Of a DNA stretch of 64,000 bases, positions 46,700 through 55,491 are shown piece after piece. The notes beneath the pieces were generated by a model that did no database searches, was not told the DNA's origin, and saw only the letters and a program-made list of their open reading frames with translations. Every line of letters starts with the position of its first letter. The stretch's first letter is position 1. The stretch spans positions 1 through 64,000 of the forward strand of contig CAVZEM010000003.1 of assembly GCA_963774305.1 (NCBI GenBank), written 5' to 3'. The position numbers and the translations under genes are program-made. Source of the stretch: DASUPK01 sp963774305. Its GTDB lineage: Bacteria; Actinomycetota; Thermoleophilia; Solirubrobacterales; 70-9.

Positions 46700-47604
46700 G
46701 TCTCCTCCGCAGATTGGCGGCCGCTCTGGCGCTCTGCGCCACGGCGGTCGCCGGCTGCGGGCTTGGCCCCGGCAAGTCGACGGGCGACGTCGAGTTGACC
46801 GTCACCCGTGACTACGGAAGCAATGTCCTGCTGCAGAAGCAGGACTCGATCCACGAGTCGGACACCGTCTTCCGCGTCCTCGACCGCGCCGCAGACGTCA
46901 GCACGCGCTATGGCGGCGGCTTCGTCCAGTCCATCGACGGCCTGTCCGGCACACAGAGCGGCGGGCGCACCAGCGACTGGTTCTTCTACGTGAACGGCAT
47001 CGAGTCGCCGATCGGCGCGACCGCGTACGACCTCTCCGGGGGAGACCGGATCTGGTGGGACTACCGCGACTGGACCGCGGCCATGCGCGTTCCTGCGGTG
47101 GTGGGCTCCTGGCCCGAGCCGTTCGTGCACGGCTTCGAGGGTGAGCGCTGGACGCCGGCGATCTCCTGCGAAGGCACCGTCGCCCCGTGCAACCAGGTCG
47201 AGACGGCGCTGAAGGCGGGGGGCGGGAGGGCCTCCGACCTGGGTGAGTCTCATGGGACGGCCGACATCGTGGTCGGGCCCTGGAACGAGATCCGTCGGGA
47301 CCCCGTCCCGCTCCTGCTCTCGCAGGGGCCGGACCGGAGCGGCGTCTTCGCCCGCTTCGTGGGCGCGAAGCGGCCCCTGCTCGAGCTGCTGAACCGGCAG
47401 GGTCAGACCGCCGGGAGCATTGGCAAGGGCGGCGGGCTGATCGCAGCCCTGCGTCCCAGCGACGGGCCACCCGTCTGGGTCGTGACCGGCACTGACAAAA
47501 AGGGGGTGCTGGCGGCCGCCGATCTGGTCGGCCCGGCGCTTCGCAACCACTACGCGGTGGCGACGCAGCCGGGCGCGGGGGCGATCGGAGTGCCCGTACA
47601 GTGA
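46696..47604 (+). CDS. DUF4430 (transcobalamin-like) lipoprotein
   Basis: A 302-residue lipoprotein with lipobox AVAGC (Cys near 21). Residues about 30-125 are a clear DUF4430 domain: VLLQKQDSIHESDTVFRVLD, GGGFVQSIDGLSGTQSGG, DWFFYVNGIESPIGA, LSGGDRIWWDYRDW. This fold forms the C-terminal cobalamin-binding domain of animal intrinsic factor and transcobalamin. The second half (about 130-300; DIVVGPWNEIRRDPVPLLL, PPVWVVTGTDKKGVLAAADL) is not recognised. The GTG overlaps the upstream stop and its own stop overlaps the EcfT start, so coupling is tight. Predicted to bind B12 at the outer membrane face and pass it to the transporter. Confidence 0.85.
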   Translation: MSLLRRLAAALALCATAVAGCGLGPGKSTGDVELTVTRDYGSNVLLQKQDSIHESDTVFRVLDRAADVSTRYGGGFVQSIDGLSGTQSGGRTSDWFFYVNGIESPIGATAYDLSGGDRIWWDYRDWTAAMRVPAVVGSWPEPFVHGFEGERWTPAISCEGTVAPCNQVETALKAGGGRASDLGESHGTADIVVGPWNEIRRDPVPLLLSQGPDRSGVFARFVGAKRPLLELLNRQGQTAGSIGKGGGLIAALRPSDGPPVWVVTGTDKKGVLAAADLVGPALRNHYAVATQPGAGAIGVPVQ

Positions 47605-48512
47605 GATCCCCACTTGCCTATACACCGGGCCGCAGCCCGCTCCATCGGGCCTCCCCCGCGGCCGCGATCACGTATCTCGGGGCCCTGGCGGTCGTCGGGT
47701 TCGTCTACTCGAGCCCATTGGTGCTGATCGCGGCGGCGGCGGCGACCGCGCTCGCCGGCTGGGCGGCGGGGGCGGGCCGAGCGGTCAGAGCTTCGCTCAA
47801 GCTCGCCGTGTCACTGCTGATCTTCATGATCATCATCAACGTCCTGGTCACGCATCGGGGCGACACGATCCTGATCCGGGGCTGGGACCTGCCGGTGATC
47901 GGGAACACGGACGTGACGCTGGAATCGCTCGCCGCCGGGGCGGTGATCGGCCTGCGCGTGGTCGCCGTCGTGCTCGCCTTCGCCGTCTACTCGGCCTGCG
48001 TCGATCCGGATCGCGTCCTGCGCATCCTGCGGCCCGTCGCCCGGCGCTCGGCGATGACCGCGGGGCTGGTGACGCGCATGGTGCCGCTCGCCGCCGCGGA
48101 TTTGTCGCGATTGAGCGAGGCCGCGGCGCTGCGGGGGCCAGGTGCGGAGCCGGTCGGGCGACCCGCGATGGCCCGCCGGCTCGTGGAGGGCTCGCTGGAC
48201 CGGGCGGTCGATGTCGCGGCGACCCTCGAGCTGCGCGGGCATTCCCTGGCGACTCGCCCGCAGCGCCGGCGAGAGCGCTCCCGCGACGATCTTCCCCTGT
48301 ATGTGACCGGAGCGGCGATCCTGACGGCGGCGGTGGCCGCCAGGCTCGCCGGGGCGGGCGGGTTCGACACCTATCCCCGGATCTCGGTGGGCACCGGCGC
48401 GCTCACGCTTGCCCTCTGTGGCGCCCTGCTGTTGCTGGCGGCGGTGCCGTTCATGCGAGGGCGCGCGCCGGCGCGACCCGTGAAATGGAGAAGGTGGCGA
48501 TCGCGTGCCTGA
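47601..48512 (+). CDS. ECF transporter transmembrane component T (EcfT/CbiQ-like)
   Basis: A 303-residue membrane protein with about six hydrophobic segments. The EcfT coupling motif (Ala-Arg-Gly type) is seen in EAAALRGPGAE and ATLELRGHSLATR, which contact the two ATPase domains. MIIINVLVTHRGDTIL is also typical of the family. It links the energy-coupling ATPase to the S-component. GTG/ATG overlaps join it to the lipoprotein gene before and the ATPase gene after, so it belongs to the B12 operon. The C-terminus is strongly basic (KWRRWRSRA). Confidence 0.9.
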   Translation: MRSPLAYTPGRSPLHRASPAAAITYLGALAVVGFVYSSPLVLIAAAAATALAGWAAGAGRAVRASLKLAVSLLIFMIIINVLVTHRGDTILIRGWDLPVIGNTDVTLESLAAGAVIGLRVVAVVLAFAVYSACVDPDRVLRILRPVARRSAMTAGLVTRMVPLAAADLSRLSEAAALRGPGAEPVGRPAMARRLVEGSLDRAVDVAATLELRGHSLATRPQRRRERSRDDLPLYVTGAAILTAAVAARLAGAGGFDTYPRISVGTGALTLALCGALLLLAAVPFMRGRAPARPVKWRRWRSRA

Positions 48513-50163
48513 AACCGTCCTCAGGGCAAGCGGGCTGTCGTACCGCTATCCCGAAGCGAGCGCGGAGGCGCTCCACTCGATCGAGCTGACCGTCGAGCCC
48601 GGTGAGTTCGTGGTGATCGCCGGTCGCTCGGGGTCGGGCAAGTCCACGCTGCTGAGCGCCGCCTGCGGGCTGGTGCCCCATTTCCACGGCGGCCGGATCG
48701 AGGGTGAGCTCGAGGTGGCCGGGATGGACGTCCGTTCGCACGGCCCCGCCGAGCTGGCGGAGGCGGTCGGCCTGGTCGCCCAGGAGCCCGAGACGCAGGT
48801 GGTCAGCACCACCGTGCGCGCCGAGATCGAGCTGCCGCTCGAGCTCCGCGGGGTGGCCCCGGGCGCGCGGTCTCGGGCGGTCGAGGAGGTGGCTCTCGCG
48901 CTCGCGATCGACGGGCTCCTTGACCGGACCACCGACACCCTCTCGGGCGGCGAGCTCCAGCGCGTGGCGCTGGCCGCCGCGCTCGCCACGCGGCCCCGCC
49001 TGGTCCTGCTCGACGAGCCCACCTCGCAGCTGGATCCGGTCGCAGGCGACGAGCTGATCTCGCTGCTGCGGCGCCTGAACGAGGAGTGGGGGGTCGCCGT
49101 GCTGCTGGGCGAGCACCGCCTCGAGCGCTGCCTCGCGGCGGCGGACCGTGTGCTTTCTCTGGAGGACGGGGCAATCGCCTTCGATGGCGCTCCGGCGGAG
49201 TTCCTGAGCTGGGCTCTGGAGCACGATCCGGCTCTGGCGACGCCCGGGGCGCGCCTGCTCGACGGCGTCGGGATGCCTCCACCGCCAAGCGTCAGGCAGG
49301 CGCGGAGGACGCTGGCGGAGCGGGGCGTCGAGCCGGAGGTCGAGGCACAGGAACGGAGGGAGCCGAAGCCCCGCCGCCGCGCTCGTCGCGGCGCCGCCGC
49401 ACTCGCCTGTCGCGACGTCTGGGTGGAGCTCGGCGAGGGTCAGGAGCAGACGGAGGCCCTGCGCGGGGTCGATCTGGAGCTCCAGCCGGGCGAGCGCGTA
49501 GTGCTGATGGGCAGCAACGGCGCCGGCAAGAGCACGCTGCTGCGGACCGTGGCGGGCCTGCTCGATCCGCAGCGCGGCCGGATCGAGGCGCCACGAGGCA
49601 TCGCGCTGCTGCCCCAGAGGCCCGGCGATCTCTTCGTCCATGAGCGCGTCGGCGACGAGCTGCGCGGACCCGACGGGGACGAGTCACTCCGTCGCTTCGG
49701 CCTGGAGGGCATGACCGATGCCGATCCGCGCGATCTCTCCGGCGGCGAGCGCCAGCGGCTGGCGCTCGCGATCGTCGTTGCCGGGCGCGACACCGCCGAC
49801 GGCGATCTGCCCGGCGCGCTTTTGCTCGACGAGCCGACCCGGGGCATGGACCGAGCCCGCAAGGCCGAGCTGGCGGAACTCGGCCGCAGCCTCTCCGAGC
49901 GGGGGACGGCGGTCATGATCGCCACGCACGACGTCGAGTTCGCTGCGACCTTCGCCGACCGCGTGGTGTTGCTTGCGCGCGGGGAGGTGGCCGCGGACGA
50001 CAGCGCCTCCGAGCTGCTCTCGGGCGGCTGGTACTTCTCCAGCGAGGTCGCCCGCATCCTCGATGGGGCGGCGATCACCGTCGAGGAGGGCATCGCCGCC
50101 CTCCGGAGCGCGAGCCCCAGGGCCGGGGAATCTCCGGCCAAGGCGGGAGAGAAGTCCCGGTGA
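48505..50163 (+). CDS. Fused double ATPase of an ECF transporter (EcfA-EcfA')
   Basis: A 552-residue protein with two ABC ATPase domains joined by a basic linker (residues about 262-298, EPKPRRRARRG). Domain 1 has Walker A GRSGSGKST (40-48), signature TLSGGELQR and Walker B LVLLDEPTS. Domain 2 has Walker A GSNGAGKST (336-344), signature DLSGGERQR and Walker B ALLLDEPTR. Fusion replaces the usual EcfA1/EcfA2 heterodimer. It powers the transporter by ATP hydrolysis on the cytoplasmic face. The start overlaps the EcfT gene end and the stop overlaps the next start. Confidence 0.93.
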   Translation: MPETVLRASGLSYRYPEASAEALHSIELTVEPGEFVVIAGRSGSGKSTLLSAACGLVPHFHGGRIEGELEVAGMDVRSHGPAELAEAVGLVAQEPETQVVSTTVRAEIELPLELRGVAPGARSRAVEEVALALAIDGLLDRTTDTLSGGELQRVALAAALATRPRLVLLDEPTSQLDPVAGDELISLLRRLNEEWGVAVLLGEHRLERCLAAADRVLSLEDGAIAFDGAPAEFLSWALEHDPALATPGARLLDGVGMPPPPSVRQARRTLAERGVEPEVEAQERREPKPRRRARRGAAALACRDVWVELGEGQEQTEALRGVDLELQPGERVVLMGSNGAGKSTLLRTVAGLLDPQRGRIEAPRGIALLPQRPGDLFVHERVGDELRGPDGDESLRRFGLEGMTDADPRDLSGGERQRLALAIVVAGRDTADGDLPGALLLDEPTRGMDRARKAELAELGRSLSERGTAVMIATHDVEFAATFADRVVLLARGEVAADDSASELLSGGWYFSSEVARILDGAAITVEEGIAALRSASPRAGESPAKAGEKSR

Positions 50164-52019
50164 CCTGGCAGGCAACGGTGATCACGGTGCTCGCTCTGAC
50201 GCTGCTCGGCGGATTCGCCTGGTACGAGCGCTCGCGCCCGCCCTCGCAGATCGTCGCCCTCGTTGCGGCCCTCGCGGCGATCTCGGTCGCCGGCCGAGTG
50301 GCGTTCTCGCCGATCCCGAACGTGGTGCCCAGCACGGACATCACGCTGCTCGCCGGGTACACGCTGGGCGGCGCGCCGGGCTTCGCAGTGGGCGCGCTGA
50401 CGGGCCTCGTCTCGAACTTCTGGCTCGGTCAGGGCCCGTGGACTCCCTGGCAGATGGCCGGCTGGGGGCTTACCGGGCTGCTCGGAGCCGGGCTTGCCGC
50501 GGCGACCGGCCGTCGCATGGGTCGCGTGAGCCTCGCGGCGGTCTGCGCCCTGGCCGGGTTCGCGTATGGCGCGCTGCTCGACTTCTCGGTGATGTTCGGC
50601 TTCGGCGGGGAGCAGTCCCTGGATCGCTATCTGGCGATCTCCGCCCGGGGTCTGCCGTTCAACATCGCGCACGCGGCGGGCAACGCCGCGCTCGCGCTGG
50701 TCGCGGGCCCGGCGATGGTACGGATGCTGCTCCGCTACCGCCGCCGCTTCGAGTTCGCATGGAAGCCGGCCTCCCGCGTGGGCCCGAGGCCGAAGGGGGC
50801 GACCGCCGGCGCGGCGTGCCTGATCGCGGCCCTGCTGATCGCCACGCCCGCGCTCATCGGGGGCCCGCGGGCCGCTGCCTCCGGCGGCGGCTCCTCGGTC
50901 GGCGTCACCTGGCTGCGCGGCGCACAGAACGGGGACGGCGGCTTCGGCTTCGCGCGAGGAGAGGCGTCGAGCCCGGCGATGACCGGCTGGGCCGTGCTCG
51001 GGCTGGAGGCGGCGGGAGTGAACCCGCTCGACGTCGACCACGGCGACGCGACGCCGATCACCTACCTGGCCGCTACGGTCGGCCAGATCACTACCACCGG
51101 CGACATCGAGCGAACGATCCTCCTCCTGCGCGGGGCCGGGCTGAACCCCCGCCACTTCCAGGGGCACGACCTCGTCAGCCGGCTGCTCGCGCGCCGGGGA
51201 GGCGACGGCTCATGGGGGTCGCAGGTCAACCCGACCGCGTTCGGGATTCTCGCCTTGAAGGCGGCCGGGGTGACCGCGGGGAACTCTCACTCGGCCGCCT
51301 GGCTTCGAGGCGTCCAGAACGACGATGGCGGCTGGGGGTTCGCGGCCAAATCCGCGAGCGATCCCGACAGCACAGGAGCGGTGCTGCAGGCACTCGCGGC
51401 CGTGGGCGGCGGGTCCGGCGCCCAGCGCGGCGTCTCCTACCTGCGCGGTGTCCAACGCCCGGGCGGGGGCTTCGCGCTCTCCAGTGGGCCGGTGAACGCG
51501 CAGTCGACCGCCTGGGCGGCGCAGGGCCTGCTCGCCGCGGGGGTCTCGCCGGCGACGGTGCGCAGCGGCGGCACGCCGCTCTCGTATCTCGCGTCCGCCC
51601 AGGCCCGCGATGGCCACTACCGCTACTCCTCGACGAGCGACCAGACCCCAGTCTGGGTGACCGGGCAGGCCCTGATGGCGGTGAACAACGCGGCCTTCCC
51701 ACTCAACCCCGTCCCGAGGGCGGCGTCGAACGTGACTGGTGGTACCTCCGGCAGCGGCAGCACGGCCGGCATCGCCGCAGCCGGCGGCACCGGAGCAAAG
51801 GCGAAGCCGGCGAGCCATCCTGCGCCGGCACCCGTTGCGACCGAGGCCTCGCGGCAGGGACAGCCGGTGCCGCCCGCACCGGCCTCGTCGACACAATCCG
51901 GCGACGGGGGCGGAGGCGGCGTCCCGGGCTGGCTGATCGCTCTGGGCCTGATCGGGCTGGGGGCCGCCGGCGTCTGGGGCGGCTGGGTGCTCTACCGGCG
52001 CCGCCTGCCAGGCACATGA
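50160..52019 (+). CDS. ECF S-component fused to an extracellular alpha/alpha-toroid (prenyltransferase/squalene-oxidase-like repeats)
   Basis: A 619-residue fusion. Residues 1-205 are a six-helix ECF S-component (PIPNVVPSTDITLLAGYTLG, GALTGLVSNFWLGQGPWTPW, ISARGLPFNIAHAAGNAALA). After an extra helix near 212-232, residues about 240-500 hold five or six repeats of the terpene-cyclase-like toroid (WLRGAQNGDGGFGFARG, LLARRGGDGSWGSQVN, WLRGVQNDDGGWGFAAK, YLRGVQRPGGGFALSSG). A Pro/Ser-rich linker and a last helix (GWLIALGLIGLGAAGVWGGW) with RRR end the chain. The helix count puts the toroid outside. The same fold forms the alpha domain of intrinsic factor and transcobalamin; the DUF4430 proteins in this operon supply the beta domain. 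Predicted B12 receptor-transporter subunit. Confidence 0.88.
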   Translation: MTWQATVITVLALTLLGGFAWYERSRPPSQIVALVAALAAISVAGRVAFSPIPNVVPSTDITLLAGYTLGGAPGFAVGALTGLVSNFWLGQGPWTPWQMAGWGLTGLLGAGLAAATGRRMGRVSLAAVCALAGFAYGALLDFSVMFGFGGEQSLDRYLAISARGLPFNIAHAAGNAALALVAGPAMVRMLLRYRRRFEFAWKPASRVGPRPKGATAGAACLIAALLIATPALIGGPRAAASGGGSSVGVTWLRGAQNGDGGFGFARGEASSPAMTGWAVLGLEAAGVNPLDVDHGDATPITYLAATVGQITTTGDIERTILLLRGAGLNPRHFQGHDLVSRLLARRGGDGSWGSQVNPTAFGILALKAAGVTAGNSHSAAWLRGVQNDDGGWGFAAKSASDPDSTGAVLQALAAVGGGSGAQRGVSYLRGVQRPGGGFALSSGPVNAQSTAWAAQGLLAAGVSPATVRSGGTPLSYLASAQARDGHYRYSSTSDQTPVWVTGQALMAVNNAAFPLNPVPRAASNVTGGTSGSGSTAGIAAAGGTGAKAKPASHPAPAPVATEASRQGQPVPPAPASSTQSGDGGGGGVPGWLIALGLIGLGAAGVWGGWVLYRRRLPGT

Positions 52020-52066
52020 CGGGTCGCGCCTGCGGCGCGCCCTCGCATCACAGCTAGGTTTCTCGT

Positions 52067-52577
52067 ATGGAAGTCGAGGAGGCGATCCGCACTCGCCGCA
52101 CGCACAAGGCCTACCGGCCCGAGCCGGTGGATCCGCGCGCTGCTCGAGGAGATCCTCGACCTGGCCCGCTGGGCCCCCAATCACAACCTGACCAATCCCT
52201 GGCGGCTGCGGGTGATCGGTCCGGACGCGCTCGAGCGGCTCAAGGAGGCCGCCGGTCCCGAGTCGGCGTCGAAGCTCGACCGGGCGCCGACCCTGGTGGT
52301 GGTGTCTTGCGCTCTGAGTGGCGACCCGGTGCAGGACGAGGAGGACCTTCATGCCACCGCCTGCGCCGCGTACATCGTGCTGCTGGCCGGGCACAGCCGC
52401 GGCCTCGCCACCTACTGGCGAACGCCCGAGGTGCTCCGCACGCCCGAGGGCCGGGCGGCCGTCGACATGCCGGACGATGAGCGCTTCGTCGGGCTGCTCC
52501 ATCTTGGGACGCCGGTCCAGGAACAGCCGGCGCCGGAAAGGCTGCCCGCCGACCAGGTGATCGAGTTCCTCGAATGA
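52067..52577 (+). CDS. Nitroreductase-family protein, frameshifted near 52133
   Basis: An FMN-type nitroreductase of about 169 residues once one base is removed. The start (MEVEEAIRTRRTHKAYRPEP) is typical. An extra C in GGATCCGCG near 52133 throws the frame. Beyond it the other frame reads RALLEEILDLARWAPNHNLT, NPWRLRVIG, ATACAAYIVLLAGHSRGLAT and HLGTPVQEQPA, all family marks. Such enzymes reduce nitro compounds or quinones with NAD(P)H. The stop overlaps the GlpD start (ATGA). The break may be an assembly error. Confidence 0.8.
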
Positions 52578-54250
52578 TTGCCCGCAAGCAGGCGCTGGCA
52601 GCCATGCAGGAGGGCCCCTTCGACGTGGTGGTGGTCGGGGGCGGGATCACCGGAGCGGGCGTCGCACTCGACGCCGCCTCGCGTGGCTACTCGGTTGCGC
52701 TGGTCGAGCGCGGCGACTTCGCCCAGGGCACCTCCAGCCGCTCCTCCAAGATGGTCCACGGCGGCCTGCGCTACCTGCAGAACTTCGACCTCGGCCTGGT
52801 GCGAGAGGCGCTGCTCGAGCGGCAGCTGCTCGTCCGGCTCGCCCCGCACCTCGTCTACCCGACGCCGTTCCTGGTCCCGGCGCTGGGCGGCGAGCGGAAG
52901 AACCGGGCGATCGGGATCGGGCTCAACATGTACGACGTGATGGCGACCTCGCGCATCGGGCGCGGGCGCAGTCAGCGCAACGAGCACCGTGAGGAGGCCG
53001 AGTACTGGTCTCCGGATCGCCACCGGACCATCTCAGGCGAGGAGGCCGCCGAGCTGATCCCGGCGCTCGAGCCGATGGAGCCGAGCTCCGCCTATCTCTT
53101 CTACGACTGTCAGACCGACGACGCACGCCTCGTGCTCACCGTGCTCGGCGAGGCGGAGCGTTTCGGCGCGGTGATCGTGAATGGAGCGGAGGTCACCGAG
53201 GTCCTCGAGGACGCCGGGAAGGCCACGGGCGTTGCCTTCACCGAGGCCGAGTCCGGCGAGCGGATCGAGGTGCACGCTGCCAATGTCGTCAACGCCACCG
53301 GCGTCTGGGCCGACCGGATCCGCCCCGAGGAGCTGCTCGCCGAGGAGGAGATCCCGAACATCCGGCCGAGTCGCGGATCCCACGTGACACTGTCGACCGA
53401 CGACCTCGACATCGGCACCGCCGCCTGCATCGTCCCCGCCGGCGCCGACCGCACGGTCTTCGCGCTGCCCTGGTACGGCCGCGTTCTGGTCGGGACGACG
53501 GACAACGACTACGAGGGCGGCATCGACCACGTCCCCCCGGGCGGAGACGACATCGGGTACCTGCTCGACGCGCTCAACGCCTACTTCGGAACGGACATCG
53601 ATCCCGGCCGGCTGACCGGGGCCTATGCGGGCGTCCGGCCGCTGATCTCCTCAGGCGACCCGAAGAAGTCGGTGGACATCTCGCGCAAAGCCGAGCTCTA
53701 TGAGACCTCGTCCGGGATGCTCACCATCACCGGCGGCAAGCTGACCACCTTCCGGCGGATGGCGGCGCAGGTCGTGGATCGCATCGTCGACCGCGAGGGC
53801 CGTGAGGCCGAGTGCCGCACCGACGACATTCCGATCGGGATGTCGGCCCGGCCGGACGATCTCGAGACCGGTGTCGAGCTCCCCAAGGGCACCACCGATC
53901 AACTCGCCTTCCGCTACGGGCATGCCGCCCGGGCCGTGCTCGATCTCTGCGAGGAGCGCCCGGAGCTCGCCGAGCCGATCGTCCCCGGCCACCCCGACCT
54001 GATGGCGGAGGTGGTTGTCGCGGCCAGACGCGAGCAGGCCCGCTCGGTCTCGGACGTCCTACTGCGGCGAACCCGGCTCGCGCTGGTCGCCGAGCCGGGG
54101 CTTCGCGACGGCGAGCGAGTCGAGGCGGTCGCGGCCGCGCTCGGGGACGAGCTCGGCTGGAGCTCAGCGCGGGTCTCGGATGAGATCGAGGCGTGGGGCC
54201 GCGTGGCCGAGGCCGAGGGGCTGGATCCGAGCAGGGCGCTTGCCTCCTAG
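52574..54250 (+). CDS. glpD: Glycerol-3-phosphate dehydrogenase (FAD)
   Basis: A 558-residue flavoprotein of the GlpD family, which oxidises glycerol 3-phosphate to dihydroxyacetone phosphate and feeds electrons to the membrane quinone pool. It has the FAD motif DVVVVGGGITGAGVALDAAS, TSSRSSKMVHGGLRYLQNFD, a GTTDNDYEGGIDHVPP segment and GVRPLISSGDPKKSVDISRK. The C-terminal cap domain (about 420-550) is present. The ATG overlaps the upstream nitroreductase stop. No glycerol kinase or facilitator gene is in the window. Confidence 0.94.
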   Translation: MIARKQALAAMQEGPFDVVVVGGGITGAGVALDAASRGYSVALVERGDFAQGTSSRSSKMVHGGLRYLQNFDLGLVREALLERQLLVRLAPHLVYPTPFLVPALGGERKNRAIGIGLNMYDVMATSRIGRGRSQRNEHREEAEYWSPDRHRTISGEEAAELIPALEPMEPSSAYLFYDCQTDDARLVLTVLGEAERFGAVIVNGAEVTEVLEDAGKATGVAFTEAESGERIEVHAANVVNATGVWADRIRPEELLAEEEIPNIRPSRGSHVTLSTDDLDIGTAACIVPAGADRTVFALPWYGRVLVGTTDNDYEGGIDHVPPGGDDIGYLLDALNAYFGTDIDPGRLTGAYAGVRPLISSGDPKKSVDISRKAELYETSSGMLTITGGKLTTFRRMAAQVVDRIVDREGREAECRTDDIPIGMSARPDDLETGVELPKGTTDQLAFRYGHAARAVLDLCEERPELAEPIVPGHPDLMAEVVVAARREQARSVSDVLLRRTRLALVAEPGLRDGERVEAVAAALGDELGWSSARVSDEIEAWGRVAEAEGLDPSRALAS

Positions 54251-54279
54251 CTCGCCCGAGCTCGACCGGGGTGACTAGC

Positions 54280-55491
54280 ATGCGCGCGTTGATGGCCCTC
54301 AGGGACGAACATCTGGCAGATCTGCACCGGCGCGCCCGGGAGCTCGACGTGCCGCGCTATCGGATGCTGCCCCGCGACGAGCTGATCGAGGCAATCGAGG
54401 AGCGGGGTGGCGAGTCAGAGGCGTCGCCCGAGGAGGCGGCTGCTGAAGAGATTGAGGCAGAGGAGATCACCGGCGTGCTCGACCGGATGCCACAGGGGTA
54501 CGGCTTCCTGCGGCTGAGCGGCATGAACGAGGCCGAGGGCGACGTCTACGTCTCCGCTTCGCAGATCCGTCGCTGCGAGCTGCGCCCAGGCGACCAGGTG
54601 ACCGGCCCGGCCAGGCAGCCGCGGCGCGGCGAGCGCCACCGCGCGCTGATCCGGGTGGAGAGCGTCAACGGGCAGAGCCCGGAGGGGGAGCGCCGGCACT
54701 TCGAGGATCTCACCGCGGCACCACCCCACAGGCGCCTGCTCGCCCCGGACGCCCCTGGCGACCCGCTGGTGCGCGCGGTCGATCTGCTCGGCCCCCTTGC
54801 CTTCGGCCAGAGGGTCCTGGTCCTTGCCCAGCCGCGCTCGGGCCGGACCACGCTGCTCCGCGCGCTGGGCACTGCCGTCGCGGAGACGGGCGCCCACCTC
54901 TGCATCCTGCTCGCCGACGAGCGCCCCGAGGAGGTCCCCCAATGGGAGCGCGCCCTTCCGAAGGCCGAGATCTTCGCCGCGACGGCGGACCAGGAGCCCC
55001 GCGAGCAGATCCGGGCCGCCGAGCTGGCGATGGGGCACGCGAAGCGCCTGGCAGAGAGCGGGGAGGACGTGGTCGTGTTGATCGACTCGCTCAGCCGCCT
55101 TGCCCTCGGCTATCGCGACGCCGCCCGGGTCAAGCGGATCTTCGGCGCAGGCCGCGAGCTGGACGAGGAGGGCAGCGGATCGCTCACCGTGATCGCGACG
55201 GTGCTCGATTCCGACGACCGGGGCGCCGATGTCCGCGAGGCGCTGGAGACGACCGAGAACCTGCTGCTCCGCCTCGACGCTGGCCTGGCCGCCAAGGGAA
55301 TCGTTCCGGCATTGGTGGTCGCCGACAGCCGCGCTTCGGGGGAGGACGAGCTGCGCGACCCGGACGAGATGGAGAGGGTCCGCCGCCTGCGCGCAGAGCT
55401 CGCCGAGATGGACCCGGACGAGGCCGCCCAGGCGCTCTCGGACCAGATCGTCGCGACCGGGAACAACGCGGAGCTGCTGAGCCGGCTGTAG
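54280..55491 (+). CDS. Divergent Rho-like protein with altered P-loop
   Basis: A 403-residue Rho-family protein. The N-terminal Rho-type helices (LADLHRRARELDVPRYRMLP) are followed by an acidic linker and a cold-shock-like RNA-binding domain (GYGFLRLSGMNEAEGDVYVS, SQIRRCELRPGDQVTGP). The RecA-type motor domain retains LADERPEEV, VVVLIDSLSRLALGYRDA and FGAGRELDEEGSGSLTVIAT. The Walker A segment is QPRSGRTT (184-191), so both P-loop lysines of canonical Rho (PPKAGKT) are arginines (186, 189). Loss of the invariant Lys should weaken ATP hydrolysis. A specialised or inactive paralogue is likely; a canonical rho gene should exist elsewhere. Start ATG 54280. Confidence 0.85.
   Translation: MRALMALRDEHLADLHRRARELDVPRYRMLPRDELIEAIEERGGESEASPEEAAAEEIEAEEITGVLDRMPQGYGFLRLSGMNEAEGDVYVSASQIRRCELRPGDQVTGPARQPRRGERHRALIRVESVNGQSPEGERRHFEDLTAAPPHRRLLAPDAPGDPLVRAVDLLGPLAFGQRVLVLAQPRSGRTTLLRALGTAVAETGAHLCILLADERPEEVPQWERALPKAEIFAATADQEPREQIRAAELAMGHAKRLAESGEDVVVLIDSLSRLALGYRDAARVKRIFGAGRELDEEGSGSLTVIATVLDSDDRGADVREALETTENLLLRLDAGLAAKGIVPALVVADSRASGEDELRDPDEMERVRRLRAELAEMDPDEAAQALSDQIVATGNNAELLSRL

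Noticed and set aside
50640..51720. Terpenoid cyclase or prenyltransferase activity for the toroid domain
   Set aside because: The repeats fit the fold, but no cyclase acid motif is seen, and the operon is riboswitch-controlled ECF transport.
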